Shown piece after piece: positions 10,701 to 22,748 of a DNA stretch of 64,000 nucleotides (within the stretch, counting starts at the first letter, position 1; each line of letters starts with the position of its first letter). Source of the stretch: Acanthosepion esculentum (Eukaryota; Mollusca; Cephalopoda; Sepiida; Sepiidae); NCBI GenBank assembly GCA_964036315.1, contig OZ038496.1:11253035-11317034 (forward strand). Reading direction: 5' to 3'. A program made the position numbers and the translations under genes. Under the pieces are notes generated by a model. The model ran no database searches and was not told the origin of the DNA. It worked only from the letters and a program-made list of their open reading frames with translations.

Positions 10701-11584
10701 GAAATGATCCCGAGAAAATAATAAGTTCTAGCAAACAAATATTTAATTTTTATCATTCAACCACTGGTAATCATATGACTGTATTTACTTTCTGTTTCTG
10801 CCTTTTTTCATTCTCACTGCCAAGCAACTTCCAATTTTTATCGGTTTTAGATATCTCTTGAAGGGACAGCAATATATCATTTTTTTTTATTTTAATATTG
10901 ATTTCATCTACATCATTTTTGTCGGCCTTTCCACATACTACTCTTTCTATTTTTAGCTAATCTAGTTTCTATTTCTTCACACTGAACTTTACATCAAGCT
11001 TCGATTTCAGAATCAGTGTTTACAACAGCAACAGAAATAAGATCCCAACTGTCACAGAAGTGCAAGTCTCCGACAGACAATAATGAATAGCAGGTATCGT
11101 CTCTAACAAGGAATTGCTCAAAGAAAAATTGGTCATAGCCCTCGCCTGCTTTGAGCTGACCTTTGTTCTCAGATGTTTCTCCGCATTTTTTCCAAGTTGA
11201 TATTTATTCCTCAATATCGTTTAACCGTCTGGATGTGGATGCAGACCCCATTCAAAAATGATTCTTTTTATTTAGATTTTAATGTAGTATGCAGTTACAT
11301 TTTCATTGAAGTCAGTATGCTGTTCGATAGATACAGTTTGTTCATGAGAGAACAGAGTATTTTTGTTTGTTTTTTTTTTTGGTTCAGGGAGAAGTTTTTT
11401 CATGATTTTTTCAGCCTGATTTCCAATTATTTCCCATTACAATCTAGGCTGAAAAGTTCATAGGATGACCGAGAAACTCTCATGGAATTTTAAAAAGTTA
11501 GGTTTATTTTTCAACGTAGTCCACACACTACTATTGGTGTTGCAATGAATGTTTTTTCATTGTTGTAGAAGTTTTCATCTACAG
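10701..11584. other. No recognised feature
   Basis: Open frames at 11020-11214 and 11173-11463 are AT/T-rich with no recognised motif. Confidence 0.45.
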
Positions 11585-12010
11585 TATCTGTCTATATTTC
11601 TGAGATGAGGTATTATGTACATTATTTACATTATTCGGACTATTGTCCTCATCTCTGTTGCCATATTTATCACAACGTCTCGGCCTTTCAGTATCTGTCT
11701 ATATTTCTGAGATGATGTATTATGTACATTATTTACATTATTCAGATTATGGTCGTCATCTTTGTTGCCATATTTATTACAGCGTTTCGGCTGTTGTACG
11801 CTCCGGCCTTCTTCGGGTGGTTGGAATGTCGAACTGAATTCTTTATTTCGCTCATTGCGGTAGACTTTTCTGGTCCCACGTGCCATGTCTAATGGATGTC
11901 AGTTATCTCCTGTTAATTCCCCTCTCCAATTTCTCCACTGCCTTAACCAGGTATTGAACTCACACTCTTTGGGTCCTGTCACTGGATCTAACAAACTCCT
12001 TTATCTATTG
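11585..12010 (-). repeat. PLE-a repeat island, minus orientation
   Basis: About 1.5 copies of the 108-bp unit (CAGTATCTGTCTATATTTC at 11585 and 11688), then the GGCCTTCTTCGGGTGGTTGG block and the antisense tRNA-like segment ending near 12010. Confidence 0.8.
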
Positions 12011-12029
12011 TGCCATGTGTCCTTTAGGA

Positions 12030-12115
12030 CATCCGTTAGACCTGGCATGTACAACGGCCGAAACGTTGTGATAAATATGGCCACAAAGATGAGGTCTATA
12101 GTCTGAATAATGTAA
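12030..12115 (+). repeat. PLE-a partial unit, plus orientation
   Basis: Begins TGTACAACGGCCGAAACG and ends AATGTAAATAATG, head to head with the preceding minus copy. Confidence 0.75.
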
Positions 12116-13470
12116 ATAATGTTTTCAACTTGTGGGCAAAAAAAGACATCAACTGAAGATATGACCTTATCATCACTGCGATACTGGTTCCCAGACAGTT
12201 TATTCTGCAGAATAACCGCAACTCTCACGGCATATGGTGATAGCACTGGCTATTAGATTGATAGTACGTCGCATGTCATCCATCATCATGTGCTGAACAC
12301 TATCATTGTTTCCCTCGATGATGGCAACGGAAGGACATACAGATCTTGGGACAGTCCCTAAAATTCAGCTGCACACTTTTGCACGGCTTAAAAGCTGGAT
12401 CGCCAAACTCTAATGTAGCAACAATGTGATCATAAATTACGTTGAGGACCACACCGATTTCTACAGATACCTGATAACGGCACGATGCGAAATCTTGTAT
12501 ATTTTCAAGATAACTCGCCACAAGTTACTTTTGAAGTTTTCTTTGAACAATCAGATATCAGTTTAACTGGAGGGATACAATGGAGTTATTTTGAATACGT
12601 TCAAGAGTTCAGAGATCTAGCGGCACTCTATCATGGTCAGCCTATCAGATTTTCGTTCCACCCACGTATGTCGAATCTCTTTCATCAAATTAATATTTTC
12701 ATTCTTCGTTCTTACTAAATAAAAGAAAAATGTATGAAAAACTCATCGCTATTATATACTATGAATTTACGATTTCTTATTTCAAATATTAGTTTAAAAT
12801 ATCCCTCAATTTTTTCAGAATCGATAAAATCTATTCAGCATGTCATGAAGCTCTTATAAATGATGATGAGAATTTTTTCGACTTGAAGACTGACTGCAAG
12901 TCAGTATGATTTCTATTAGCAACGTTGTAAATATTTACTATCAGGCATCTCCAAACCTATTTGTCCTTTGCTAACTCTCGAAAGTTCTGCAGGTCTTCCA
13001 ATTTCTTCAGAGTTTTGCGAGGAATAATATTATTTTATTGATAGGCCGTTTAATGTCCTTGGTCAACATGTACACACTGGTTGTTCGTGCAATCTCTCTA
13101 TCGATATTATTCTTATATTTGGTATTGTTGGCAAAATCATTTCCATAATATTTACTGTTTCCAAAGGTATTAACTTAGGCTTTCTAACTCTGATATCAAA
13201 ATCGAGACCTTTGATTTTGGTGTGATTAGAGACAACACAGACCAATGTTATACTGATCAACAGCCTAGACAATAATCTCTATTTTTCTTTCTTTCTTTTT
13301 TTTTTCACGATTCCTCTAACTTTAAACGAACCAATGGAAAAATCTTTATATGCAATTTGAGGCATTTACAAATTTTTACATATGAAGTTATCAAATGTTA
13401 CAGTGTATTTTTTCGTGAAATGCATAAGATTGGCCCAACGTCATAAGTGAATTTTTTTTTAGCCGAGGTT
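12116..13470. other. No recognised feature
   Basis: The minus frame at 12303-12521 (GVVLNVIYDHIVATLEFGD...) looks protein-like but was not identified and lacks support from a second signal. The remainder is AT-rich. Confidence 0.4.
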
Positions 13471-13479
13471 CTTCAGGGG

Positions 13480-14165
13480 TTTCGGGTCTTTCAACATCAT
13501 AACCCTTCCCCGCTCCGCTCCGGCCTTCTTCAGGTGGTTGGAATGTAGAACTGAACCCGAGGGGAAGTGGGAAAATCAGATGTGGCTGACCACATATTGA
13601 GAGAAAAGGGACACCACCGCGCTCTGTAAGATCAATTTGAGATCATAGACAAAGAACACCATTGGAAAAATTCGTAAACTTAAGGAATAAGCACATATGC
13701 TAGGCCACAAAAATCTCCTGAACCGAGCAAGCATAGCAATGAATACAATATGGAAACCAATAATAAGGAGTGTCAGAGAAAAGCGATAATAACAACAAAA
13801 ATTGCAATATGAGCTCTGGTAAAAACATGTATGATAACAGCAAAAGTTTCAATATGAACACTGGTAAAAAATGATTCTGAAGACATTAGGTTTATAATAC
13901 CCAGAAATTCATAAACAGATGTCCTAAAAGACGCATGGCATAGTGGTTAAAGACGTTGGTTAGATCCAGTGACATGACCCAAAGAGTATGAATACCAGGT
14001 TAAGGCGATGGAGAACTTCGAGAGGGAATTAAGCAGGAAACAACTGATAACTGAGATCCATTAGATATGGAACTAGAACAGTCTACCTCTGCGAGTGTAT
14101 TAAAGGAATCACTTCGAAATTCCAACCACCCGAAACGCTGTAATAAATATAGCGAATAATGTAAA
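13480..14165 (+). mobile_element. PLE-a 3' end, degraded
   Basis: An endonuclease remnant is followed by AATATGAGCTCTGGTAAA, a tRNA-like segment (CATGGCATAGTGGTTAAAG, about 13945) and a shortened hammerhead-like/unit end finishing TAAATAGTG. Collinear with 23400-24090, with a deletion that removes the hammerhead stem II (ACCACCCGAAACGCTG). Confidence 0.75.
13545..13792 (+). pseudogene. PLE-a GIY-YIG endonuclease remnant
   Basis: Only the C-terminal half remains. Pieces equivalent to EVGKSDVADHI, REKGHHRAL, IIDKEHHWK and HMLGHKNLLNRAS..MNTIW can be read across frameshifts and a stop, matching 23400-23645. The catalytic N-terminal half is replaced by PLE 3'-repeat sequence (CGGCCTTCTTCAGGTGGTTG, inverted) just upstream, so it is rearranged. 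Confidence 0.65.
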
Positions 14166-15225
14166 TAGTGTGCTGTTTTATTTGCTTATAACAAAATCTT
14201 CCTATTTGCTAATATTTTCATTCTGATTTCGGCATCTCCAATTCTTAATCCATATCTTGCGCCGTTCCTCTTACTGACAAACACATATTTATAACTTCAA
14301 TTTATTCTATAAATGATAATTAAATTTAATGGGATTTCTGATCTTAATGTTTCGTCATATGAAACAAAGACCGATACATTTATTTCGGCCCTAATTGCAA
14401 CGTATCAGTTTAGTAATTCCGATCTCGGAAGTTACCTATACCTTCATAACAACAACCTATTGCTAGGCTATTAGTAGGGAACCTCGCGTCCAAACTGATT
14501 CTTACATAGGCGTAAATCTATTTTATGTTATAACAGAAAGGAAATGATATGGAAACCAACAATTTAGCCCGAGAGAGAAAGCGCCCCCTACTGGTAAATG
14601 TTATATCGTCTTCTGGTTAAAGAGAAGCAGTTGTGTATATTTTATTTCAAACTTCACTCATTAATTATATAAAGTATTTATGTAGAGAAGGTCAATAGTT
14701 ATAATAATTTCCGATGGAACCAATGCTGAAATATATACTAGTGATGGTAATTGTAAAAGTAGGATTTGCGGGTATCGTGCCGGATATCGGCGCAGAAAAT
14801 GAAATCGAAAAGTTGAGTAAAACTGGCTTCACCTACACACACAGGACTTTGAGAAAGGCATGAACAGTGTCTTCCCACTCAAGCCACAGGTTAAATATCC
14901 GTGTAGACTTAGTTCTCTAATTTTAGATGGCAATCAGTCTCAGAGAAGGTAAGTGCTAAATTCCAAACCATGGAGAAGGTAACGGCAAACCACTCCACCA
15001 TATTTCCCAAGAATGTATGGCAATTCACACATAATGAAGAAAAGGTATGTCATGACGGCATGTGTCCTAAACAGGCATGAGATTTAAAAAAAAAAAGGAG
15101 ACATTATAACATAAAAATCAAAAGAACGTACAGAAAATGTTATTCCTTTACGTCTTGAAGGGGGTTGGCTCTAAAAATTTTTAAATATTAACTGTTTTCA
15201 TGCCGGATATATTCGGAATTAATTA
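14166..15225. other. No gene; possible RTE-like 3' sequence
   Basis: The run GAGAAGGTAACGGCAAACCA (near 14971) is reminiscent of sequence seen at RTE-type LINE 3' ends in several animals. This is recollection of a pattern, not an alignment. Otherwise unassigned. Confidence 0.25.
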
Positions 15226-15555
15226 TGCGTAGTGGTGAGCAAGCTTGTCTCGTTAGAACAATTACAACTGGGTAGTGAGTTCAATCCTCACTGGGGACCC
15301 CATACTTTCGGCCTTAAGCGTCATCCTAAACTACAATAATAAAATCATAGGGCATTTTTCTTCGCTTGCTCAATTACAATTGAATAAGGATTGCGATTCT
15401 CACTGGGTACCAAGATTTTCGGACTTACTCAACATCTAAGCCTGGGTTAGAATATTATAGGTCAGTTCGATTATTGATTAGAAAACTTGTCTCGCTAGGT
15501 CAAATGCGACGGGATGAGTTTCGAATTAGTAATTTCTTGTCGCAATTTAAAATAT
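15226..15555 (+). repeat. tRNA-like SINE, three diverged tandem monomers
   Basis: Monomer 1 has TAGTGGTGAGCAAGCTTG and GAGTTCAATCCTCACTGG. Monomers near 15347 and 15461 repeat the TTGTCTCG...CACTGGG and ACTTTCGG/ATTTTCGG parts with more divergence. The same family is at 38112-38146 with 39205-39275, where a PLE island splits it. Confidence 0.65.
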
Positions 15556-15582
15556 TTTTAATAAATGTATCATTATATATAA

Positions 15583-15584
15583 AA

Positions 15585-15616
<32 letters not shown>
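15583..15616. repeat. (TA)n microsatellite
   Basis: Abuts the 5' end of H1 copy B. Confidence 0.9.
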
Positions 15617-15618
<2 letters not shown>

Positions 15619-15865
15619 TTTCCTAGTGATTTAGTTCTCTAAGTGACTGGTTTGTTTATGAAAAAATAAATACGCAAAATTTTGCCTTTCTCTGTGCCGA
15701 GCCTCGATGGCCTTGGGGTTAGAATCTTCGAATCCCGCCCTGAAGCGATGTCTAGCCACACTGATGAGCTGTGATACTTCGAATCTGTGGACTACGATAT
15801 TGGCTCTCGATAATTTAATAGAATCTCCGACTGATACCAAATCGGTCGGTTGATACATATGCATC
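15617..15865 (+). repeat. tRNA-hammerhead SINE, family H1, copy B (partial dimer)
   Basis: 5' segment CCTAGTGATTTAGTTCTCT and AAATAAATACGC is shared with copy C. The tRNA-like part CTCGATGGCCTTGGGGTTAG...CGAATCCCGCC is followed by a hammerhead remnant and then a second tRNA-like fragment (CCGACTGATACCAAATCGG, about 15811). The order suggests a truncated head-to-tail dimer. Confidence 0.7.
15756..15790 (+). ncRNA. Broken hammerhead in H1 copy B
   Basis: CCACA CTGATGA GCTGTGATAC is intact, but an 8-10 bp deletion removes the end of stem II, GAAAC and the GTC triplet (continues TTCGAATCTGTGG). Not expected to cleave. Confidence 0.6.
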
Positions 15866-15967
15866 TAATGGTAGGAGCACTCAACTACCTACTCAGTTTT
15901 AATTAATCTATTAAGGCGGATACGCCCAATCAACGAAGTACCCCTATAATAAATCGAAATATATTAG

Positions 15968-16585
15968 TGTTATGGGAACCTACCCATAATAGTAATGGAC
16001 TTGTCCGTACCCCATAAATACTGCGCCTCAAGAGGAAGCAGGAGTCAGTCAGTGAGTCCTTTTTGGACGACTCGGCAAGACGGTCGAACTCTCTGCCTCT
16101 GGGCAGAGAGGAACCCGGACGAGGTTCCGCCGAAGGGCAGAGCCTCGTTCAGGGAGGTTGACCAACCCGTTCCCGTTTATACGGGTTCTACGGGCAATTT
16201 TTGCCCGAGCCTACGGACTCGGAAAGCCCACATTAAACCGGCCTTGTGCCACATTTGACACACGTGGGCGTGTTAATGAACATCGTCACACAGTGAGACA
16301 GAGTCAGATAGAGAGTCAGTGAGTGACAGTGTGAGTCAGAGTTCTGAGTCAGTCAGAGACATAGTCGCGTTTAGACGATTACATTAAGACATTGGAATAG
16401 TGATAATTCAAGACAACATAGTTCTCTCTAGCCTAACCTGATTATTATTACTAACACATCTACTCTTTTGTACATATATTTTATTTGTAATATATATCTG
16501 TGTTATTCCATACCTGTGTTCGAGTCATTCTTCATTGGTTCTACCTTGAACCATCACCGTGGTACAAGGAACTTGGACCATAACA
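15968..16585 (+). mobile_element. Solo LTR (family T) with nested GC-rich insertion
   Basis: Begins TGTTATGGGAAC and ends ACCATAACA, giving inverted TGTTATGG/CCATAACA termini. It is flanked by a perfect 5-bp duplication ATTAG (15963-15967 and 16586-16590). Compared with the 311-bp copy at 39884 it is 307 bp longer, mostly because a GC-rich hairpin element sits inside. No coding region, so a solo LTR left by recombination is the simplest reading. Confidence 0.9.
16066..16262 (-). repeat. GC-rich hairpin element, inside solo LTR
   Basis: On the minus strand: ATGTGGCACAAGGCCGG, a CCGAG/CTCGG hairpin, CCCGT/ACGGG hairpin, a CGAGG...CCTCG hairpin over GCCCTTCGGC, and CTCTCTGC/GCAGAGAG. All four hairpins are in the same order as at 3861-4305. 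Confidence 0.75.
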
Positions 16586-16683
16586 ATTAGTTACCTCCCA
16601 CCTAAAATACCGTTATAATTATACAATAGGTCTTATCATAATGATTGCTCACACTATATATAAACAGTTGAGCAAAAACACAA

Positions 16684-16790
16684 CATGCCTGGCCTAATGA
16701 TTGCGTTTAAGCATACAACTTGACTGCTCCTGCTTGGTGTTGATTTCAATGACAACTTTTATATTTACATAAGATATTAAAAATGTAACC
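16684..16790 (+). repeat. Family H3 repeat, copy 1
   Basis: GATTGCGTTTAAGCAT then a decayed AACTTGACTGCTC, followed by GTGTTGATTTCAATGACAAC and TTTATATTTACAT. The last two blocks are diagnostic of the family (also near 34570, 43430, 45990 and 51690). Confidence 0.55.
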
Positions 16791-17639
16791 CATATAATAT
16801 AGCATACTTTAAAAATATATTTTATTATATAAGGGTGTATCAAAATACGTTTGGAAAATCTGGAAGCGGGTTCCTCACACCTAAACATGGACACATAAAC
16901 ATATGTTGGCAAGTTCTTCGTTGTTGAGCTATTGATCTATGTATCTAAAACCCACACAAATCTAACCTGTGGTATATACTGCAAATATGCTGAGCAGAAT
17001 TAATTACAGTTCAAGTATGTTTCCCATTAGGGATACACACTAGTTTTAATTAGGAATTGTTCTTCTTCTAAACTAGTTGCCTACCACGGCTAGCGATTCC
17101 AGTCTGCCCTATTATTTAACTCACAGATGAGAGGAGAATAGATGGTTTTTGCCATTCCCAAAGCTACTTAGAAACCGATCGCAATTTAAAATTTCAAACT
17201 CGGCTCTTTGTGTTCTCGTTGCGAGACTTTAACTCTGTCAACACCTGCATGTGTTGAATTAAACGAGACAAAATGTCGACAGAATACTAATATATTATAT
17301 GGAATGATGAAAAAGATAATTGTTTATATAAGTTTTGAATCCCATGAGACGTTGTTCTTATTTATTTTAAATATAACTCTTTCAATAATTTCATGTAAGC
17401 TGCTTCCTTTAACTTGCGTATTTCCCGATGGAGTTTTCTGTCAAAAATTTGATGGTCATACCTTAAAAATAATATGTTTTAAGTAAGTACTTTTCCGTAT
17501 TGGCGTTTGGTCTTTTGAAAAATTTTTTAGGTAGCGTATTAGCAATCGTTATTATTATGTTTTGACTATATTTCTAACATCTTTAACTTTTTTTTTCGTT
17601 GATATCATTCTGAACGTAAGTCCGCATTTATAGTAAGTG
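16791..17639. other. No gene; possible antisense tRNA-like fragment
   Basis: TTTCAAACTCGGCTCTTTGT (near 17190) resembles the antisense tRNA-like part of the SINE at 32470-32870. Otherwise no assignment; a 92-aa frame at 17208-17486 has no recognised motif. Confidence 0.35.
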
Positions 17640-17695
17640 TTTCCTGAAGAAGGTCGAAACGTTGTGACTAGTAAATTTAAAATGAAGACAAGGCA
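17640..17695 (+). repeat. PLE-like fragment with compacted hammerhead-like core
   Basis: TCCTGAAGAAGGTCGAAACG and TTGTGACTAG. It has the same core as the PLE-a repeats, with stem II almost absent. Confidence 0.45.
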
Positions 17696-18290
17696 ATGAA
17701 CCACTGAAGTGACTGTCCGTCTTCAAATACTTGGGAACAAGCCTGTCAAAAGATGCAACGCAGAAATCCGTAGACTGATCTACAAGCCACAATAGCGATG
17801 GTCAGACTGGAAAGGTTATGGAAGAGCAACATCAGGTTCTAGATCAAGTTCAAACTCAAAAAGTGACTGGTGAAATCCAAGTACCGAAATTCGAGTCTGT
17901 GACCTGGACATTCCTGGTTGAGCCAGGAAAATGGATTCAGGCGTTCGAGAACAAATGCGTGAAAAACTCATCTGTATATCCCACTGGAAGAAATATAACA
18001 ATGGCTACGTACGGAGCGGGATCAACATTTTCATGGGCCGACAGGATTGTCTCCTCGCCGCTATTAAACATCAGATGATGGTATAGTTTGGCCACGTCAC
18101 ACGGCATAGCAGCTTCTGCAAACCATCACGCAAGGCATTGTTGAGGGTCGACTCAAACGGGAAAGGCAACGCAAAAGCTGGTCATACATCATCAATGGCG
18201 GAACTCTTGAGAGTCACCATCAACAGATCATCCTAGAGGAGGTTGTCTCTTTCTTCTGCACTTGGTCTCCCGACAATTAAAGCAGTTGAG
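17696..18290 (+). pseudogene. Non-LTR retrotransposon (LINE-c) C-terminal remnant
   Basis: Frame pieces in order: FKYLGTSLSKDAT (post-YADD region), GKVMEEQHQVLDQVQTQK (decayed thumb), WIQAFENKCVK, then FGHVTRH-like and GRLKRERQRKSW-like segments read across stops, and a C-terminal LVSRQLK. These match the usual KYLGS, IQAFENKCLRK, GHVTRH and RGRQRKSW landmarks of a mollusc LINE. An 86-aa frame (17818-18078) survives but is not a gene. Confidence 0.6.
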
Positions 18291-18429
18291 AACCTGATTA
18301 GGATGCTCTTCAACGCAACGATAGTTTTCTGTCTTCATGCATACTTCTCGAAAAGAAAAGAAGAGAAAAATGTTGTTGAGAACTTTTTGCAAAGGATGCA
18401 GAACTCCAGTGTACAGAAAGTACTTCAAG

Positions 18430-19165
18430 CAGCATAAAATGATTAAAAAATATGAAATTGTTAAAATTATTTATTAAATTATTAACTAAATTATTAAAAT
18501 TATTAAATAATATTAAATTATTAAAATTATCAATTAAATTTTTAATTAAATTATTAAAATTATTAAAAATATTAATTTGTTAAAATTATTAATTAAATTA
18601 TTAAAATTATTAAAAAATATTAAATTGTTAAAATTATCAATTAAATTATTAATTAAATAATTAAAATTATTAAAAAATATTAGATTGTTAAAATTATCAA
18701 TTAAATTATTAATTAAATTATTAAAATTATTTAAAAAATATTAAATTGTTAAAATTATCAATTAAATTATTAAGTAAATTATGAAAATTATGAGAAAAAA
18801 ATTTTAAATTGTTAAAATTATCAATTAAATCATTAATTAAATTATTAAAATAATTAAAAATATTAATTTGTTAAAATTATTAATTACATTATTAAAATTA
18901 TACAAAAATATTAAATTGTTAAAATTATAAATTAAATTAATAATTAAATTATTAAAATTATTAAAAAATATTAAATTGATAAAATTATCAATCAAATTAT
19001 TAAAAAATACATTGTTAAAATTATTAATTAAATTATTAAAAATAATAAATTGTTAAAATTATTAATTAAATTATTAATTAAAATTGTTGAAAAAATAATA
19101 AATTGTTAAAATTTATAATTAAATTATTAATAAAATTATTAAAATTATTAAAAAATATTAAATTT
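18430..19165. repeat. AT-only minisatellite
   Basis: About 735 bp almost free of G and C, built from TTAAATTATTAAAATTATTA and ATTGTTAAAATTATCAATTA variants in units of roughly 60-80 bp. Confidence 0.9.
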
Positions 19166-20084
19166 TGGAACTGAACATTTATTTTTCTGCTTTCTTTATT
19201 TTTCCTATCTAACAAAGTTACGAAAATTTCATAGTTTTTTTTTAATATCTTTCTCACATGTTTTGCTTTAATTTAAAGCGAAAATAAACATTACAGAATA
19301 TTGTACACAAAGGGAATTTTCTTGCATATTACATTCTTTCGCGCCGTTTGAACGTTAACATGAAAACAAAGAGAGTTACGGAAGATATACATCATATCCA
19401 ATTAGCTGTTCCATGACACCTGATTTTCTAACTCTCGATGATAATGCTTGTCGGGAAATAATAATCTCTCCTGGAAACAATGATCACGATAATAAGGTTT
19501 CTTATTCCCTGCTTAATTGGTTTATGATTATCCATTTATTTAAAGATATTCATTGCGGTACAAAATTTGATGATGGCCTAGAATATAAAAAAATTATGAA
19601 TACGTAGCCAAGGTAAAATTATGGAAGCGACATTTGATACAGGGTGAAACAGATTTAATTGCATATGTTATCTGTCGCCGTAGCGATGTACTGGGAGAAA
19701 GGATTGTCTGTTTTGCTCAGGTCGCACACGGAATAAAATCTCAAAGTTCTTGAAACAACCTTTATTAAGTCCTTGCAGCCTTCCCTTTGTAAACAAAAGG
19801 AATGGCTGCTACGATATACGTATGAATATTCTGTGTCCGTATAATGCAGTGTATTGGTGTTTTCCATTTATAGTCTGTAAGTAATTTTATTTTGCTTGGT
19901 CTTTTCATGTCCACGGTCAACCGATGTCTGTCATCAACATACTCATAATACACATTTACTTACTTTCTAATGCATTCTCTCTTACAGCTCTACCATGAAT
20001 GGCGCTTTGGCCTTGTAATGGGTGAACTAATAGTAAATAAAAAACAATATACTACGCCCCTAAATTATAGCATCCAGTTTAATT
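19166..20084. other. No recognised feature
   Basis: Several 60-90 aa frames on both strands show no motif or repeat kinship. Confidence 0.4.
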
Positions 20085-20345
20085 GTACGTTAATTACAGT
20101 TGTGCACATATATATGTGGCATTTGCGCCTGAAAAGTTATGCCACCGTTGCCGATACAGCTTCTGTTATGGCTGTACAGGGTCGCACAAGAGTGATAGCC
20201 TCGATTGCATCCAATGCATGTAAACACGCACTCCCCTAATTTTGCTGTGTTTTTTTTCCTTCGAGCGCGCTTCACACCGACAGTAAACCTCCTCTTCTCT
20301 CCTCGCTTCAAACCTTGGTGTAAATCGTGTCTCTATTTTGAGCGA
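20085..20345 (-). pseudogene. LINE-d C-terminal zinc-finger remnant
   Basis: The minus frame reads RGEKRRFTVGVKRARRKK then CIGCNRGYHSCATLYSHNRSC. The C-x2-C...H-x4-C pattern, with a basic run before it, resembles the C-terminal C..C..H..C finger after the reverse transcriptase of some mollusc LINEs (usual form CGRDCHSRIGLYSHSRRC). Upstream W-rich landmarks are degraded. Confidence 0.4.
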
Positions 20346-22748
20346 TCATGGCCAACGTCTTCAGACCCCTCGCTGTCTATGTCCATCGCAAACATAATTT
20401 TTTTGCAGACGTCTTCGCGTAGAAGATGGTGGCCAGTTCTCCATACAGAAAAGATTACAGAATCCGCCCATCGATGCTTCCGATTTTATTTTTTATTTTA
20501 TTTCATTTTTATTGGAGGGGGGCTATTGAGACACTGGATTGTTCTCTCCAAAGCGCAGAGATTTTCATGAAAGATCGGCGGTTGCCCAGGCAAAAAGTTT
20601 CTCCTCTCCACGCCGTCCACATTGTCCAAAGTGAAAGCCAGTAGCCACTGCAGCTTGGCACCTGTGGCGTTTCAGGAGTTGCCAGAATGAAGTTGAACAT
20701 AGCATCATAGTGTCTTAAGGGCTCCGCCTACGCATTTGTCCTCTGGGTTTAAGCCGGAAGCGTTTCAAATGATTGGTTATGACGGCAAGGCAGCGGATTC
20801 TCTTTATGAAAATGTACAAGTGTATTCGTGAAAGGCGTGAGAAACAAATAACTATACCCGTTTCAAACGTGCATTTAAATTCAAGGAAACTTTCTAACGT
20901 CTTCAGGGAGGGAAGCACTTTATAATCTTGACGAAATGTGAATTTGAGAGACTTTAATTTGGGGATTTTTTGTTCATGATAAATAGAGTCTTATATCGTC
21001 TTCCGGTGAGGACATAACACTTTTTTTTAAATATCATCTACGATAATGATGATGACGTTTATGATGCTTCTAAATTGATAATGTCCAATTTGAAGCAAGA
21101 AAAGCTTCGGGGTAAAAATTATACACATTCCCGAATAAACACCTTAGCTAATTTATATTTTCACAATACAACTTCCTTGAAACATGTTAGAAATTTACGA
21201 GAACTGATCAAAAAGTATCGGGACTGATGTTATGGTAACGAGGCTGGAGTACTTGAAGTCAAACCGCTTGGCGCACACTGACCTAGAACGCTGTCGCGCA
21301 TGCACGCGGTGTTTCAACGTTCTCGCTCACTTCGCTTTTTTTACAGCTTGGAAGGAAAGTGTGCAGAATGTATTCGTCTCACAATACCACAGAATTCCTA
21401 TCGGTGACCATTGCTTCTGAAGCCGCTTTTAGCAGTCCGGCAGCCAAGAGATTTCCGATATCTAGCCGTTTACAACATTTTCCACTTTTCCCAAAAAGAC
21501 GTTCCAGAAATGTTTCCATCATTATAAAGGAAGCGGGATAAAGTGTGTGTATTAAGAAGAGGACTTCTTTGAAGGAGATTAAATCCCGAATATGATATGT
21601 GCTGTAGTTTTCCTTTTGTTGAAGCAGTCCTGAGACTTTTTGATGTCGTATACATACTTTAGACACCGTATACCTAAATCAAAGATGGCATTTTGAGAGC
21701 AGTTTGTTACTGCTACACAATTTGATGGTCATTCTGAGTACGAGTATGTCTGTCTAAACTACTTAGGACCTTATCTTCCGGATGTCATTTTCTGTCAAGA
21801 GCATTCATTTAGTTATTTGTACATTTCTTTACTAGTAAGCTTTTGGTTGCTGTTGTTTGTTTTTAATCTTGTTTTGTTTTTTGAAATTTTCTTTTATAGT
21901 CACATGTTTCCTCTTGTTTGGTGCACCAGATAAATAAGATATCTACTTTTCTTTTTTCTCTTTTTTTTCTCCAGTTTATACGTTATTCCCTTTTCTTCTG
22001 TTTTTTTTTTCTAGTTATTTTTCTCTATATACATCTTGCCAAGAGACGACACTTGTTTTTTTTTCCTAATTCTTTGTTTTTATTATTCTTTCGCCTGCCT
22101 TATTTAATTTTTGGTGGAATCTATCTCCGTTTCTTCTTCAGTAAATTACTCGTTATTTCTTAACCTCTTTCTATTGCCTCCCACGCAAATCTTTTGATTT
22201 TGTTCTTATATATTATGTTACGTATGTGTGACTAGCTTTCTGTCAGTATGCGACGTGAACAAACTTTCTTTTGTGTGCTTTATTTCCAAGCCTGAAGGCA
22301 GAGAGTTGAATGTTTTCCACTCTCTACAGAATAGAAGGCAGACGTTACACAGTTTGTTTTGAATACATTTCACTGTTATTCCAAAATCGGTTTCGTTTTG
22401 CCATCAAGTTTTTTAAGCCGTCTATATTTCTTTTCAAGTCACATTTAATTCTATTTAAATTCGCCATTGTTTATTTTCTCCCCAGTAAAAGACGACTGGT
22501 GTTGATACACTAAACTCAATCAGAGCTTTTTGTTGCTCGAAAAATATTCATTTTGACGGTATTGTGTACAAAAACACTGATGTATTTTTCTCAGCATTTT
22601 TTTCATTTTCCACACATGGTTTTAACGTGGAACACGCGCCTGTCTATGTCATAAGTGGCGACCCAGAGACATTAGATGAAGAATTGGTCAGTATAAGTAG
22701 TATCCTACTAGTAACAACTACCCTGGGTGTTAGTTTTTTGTGTACCCT
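20346..22748. other. No recognised gene; pyrimidine-rich stretch
   Basis: 21840-22160 is strikingly T/TTC-rich on the plus strand. Frames at 20205-20570, 21379-21666 and 22310-22513 are unrecognised and compositionally biased. Confidence 0.4.

Noticed and set aside
12303..12521. Minus frame GVVLNVIYDHIVATLEFGD as an exon
   Set aside because: Protein-like composition but no splice sites of quality at both ends and no recognised family.
14795..15080. RTE/BovB-like 3' end
   Set aside because: Based on one remembered motif (GGTAACGGCAAACCACTCC); no coding support in the window.
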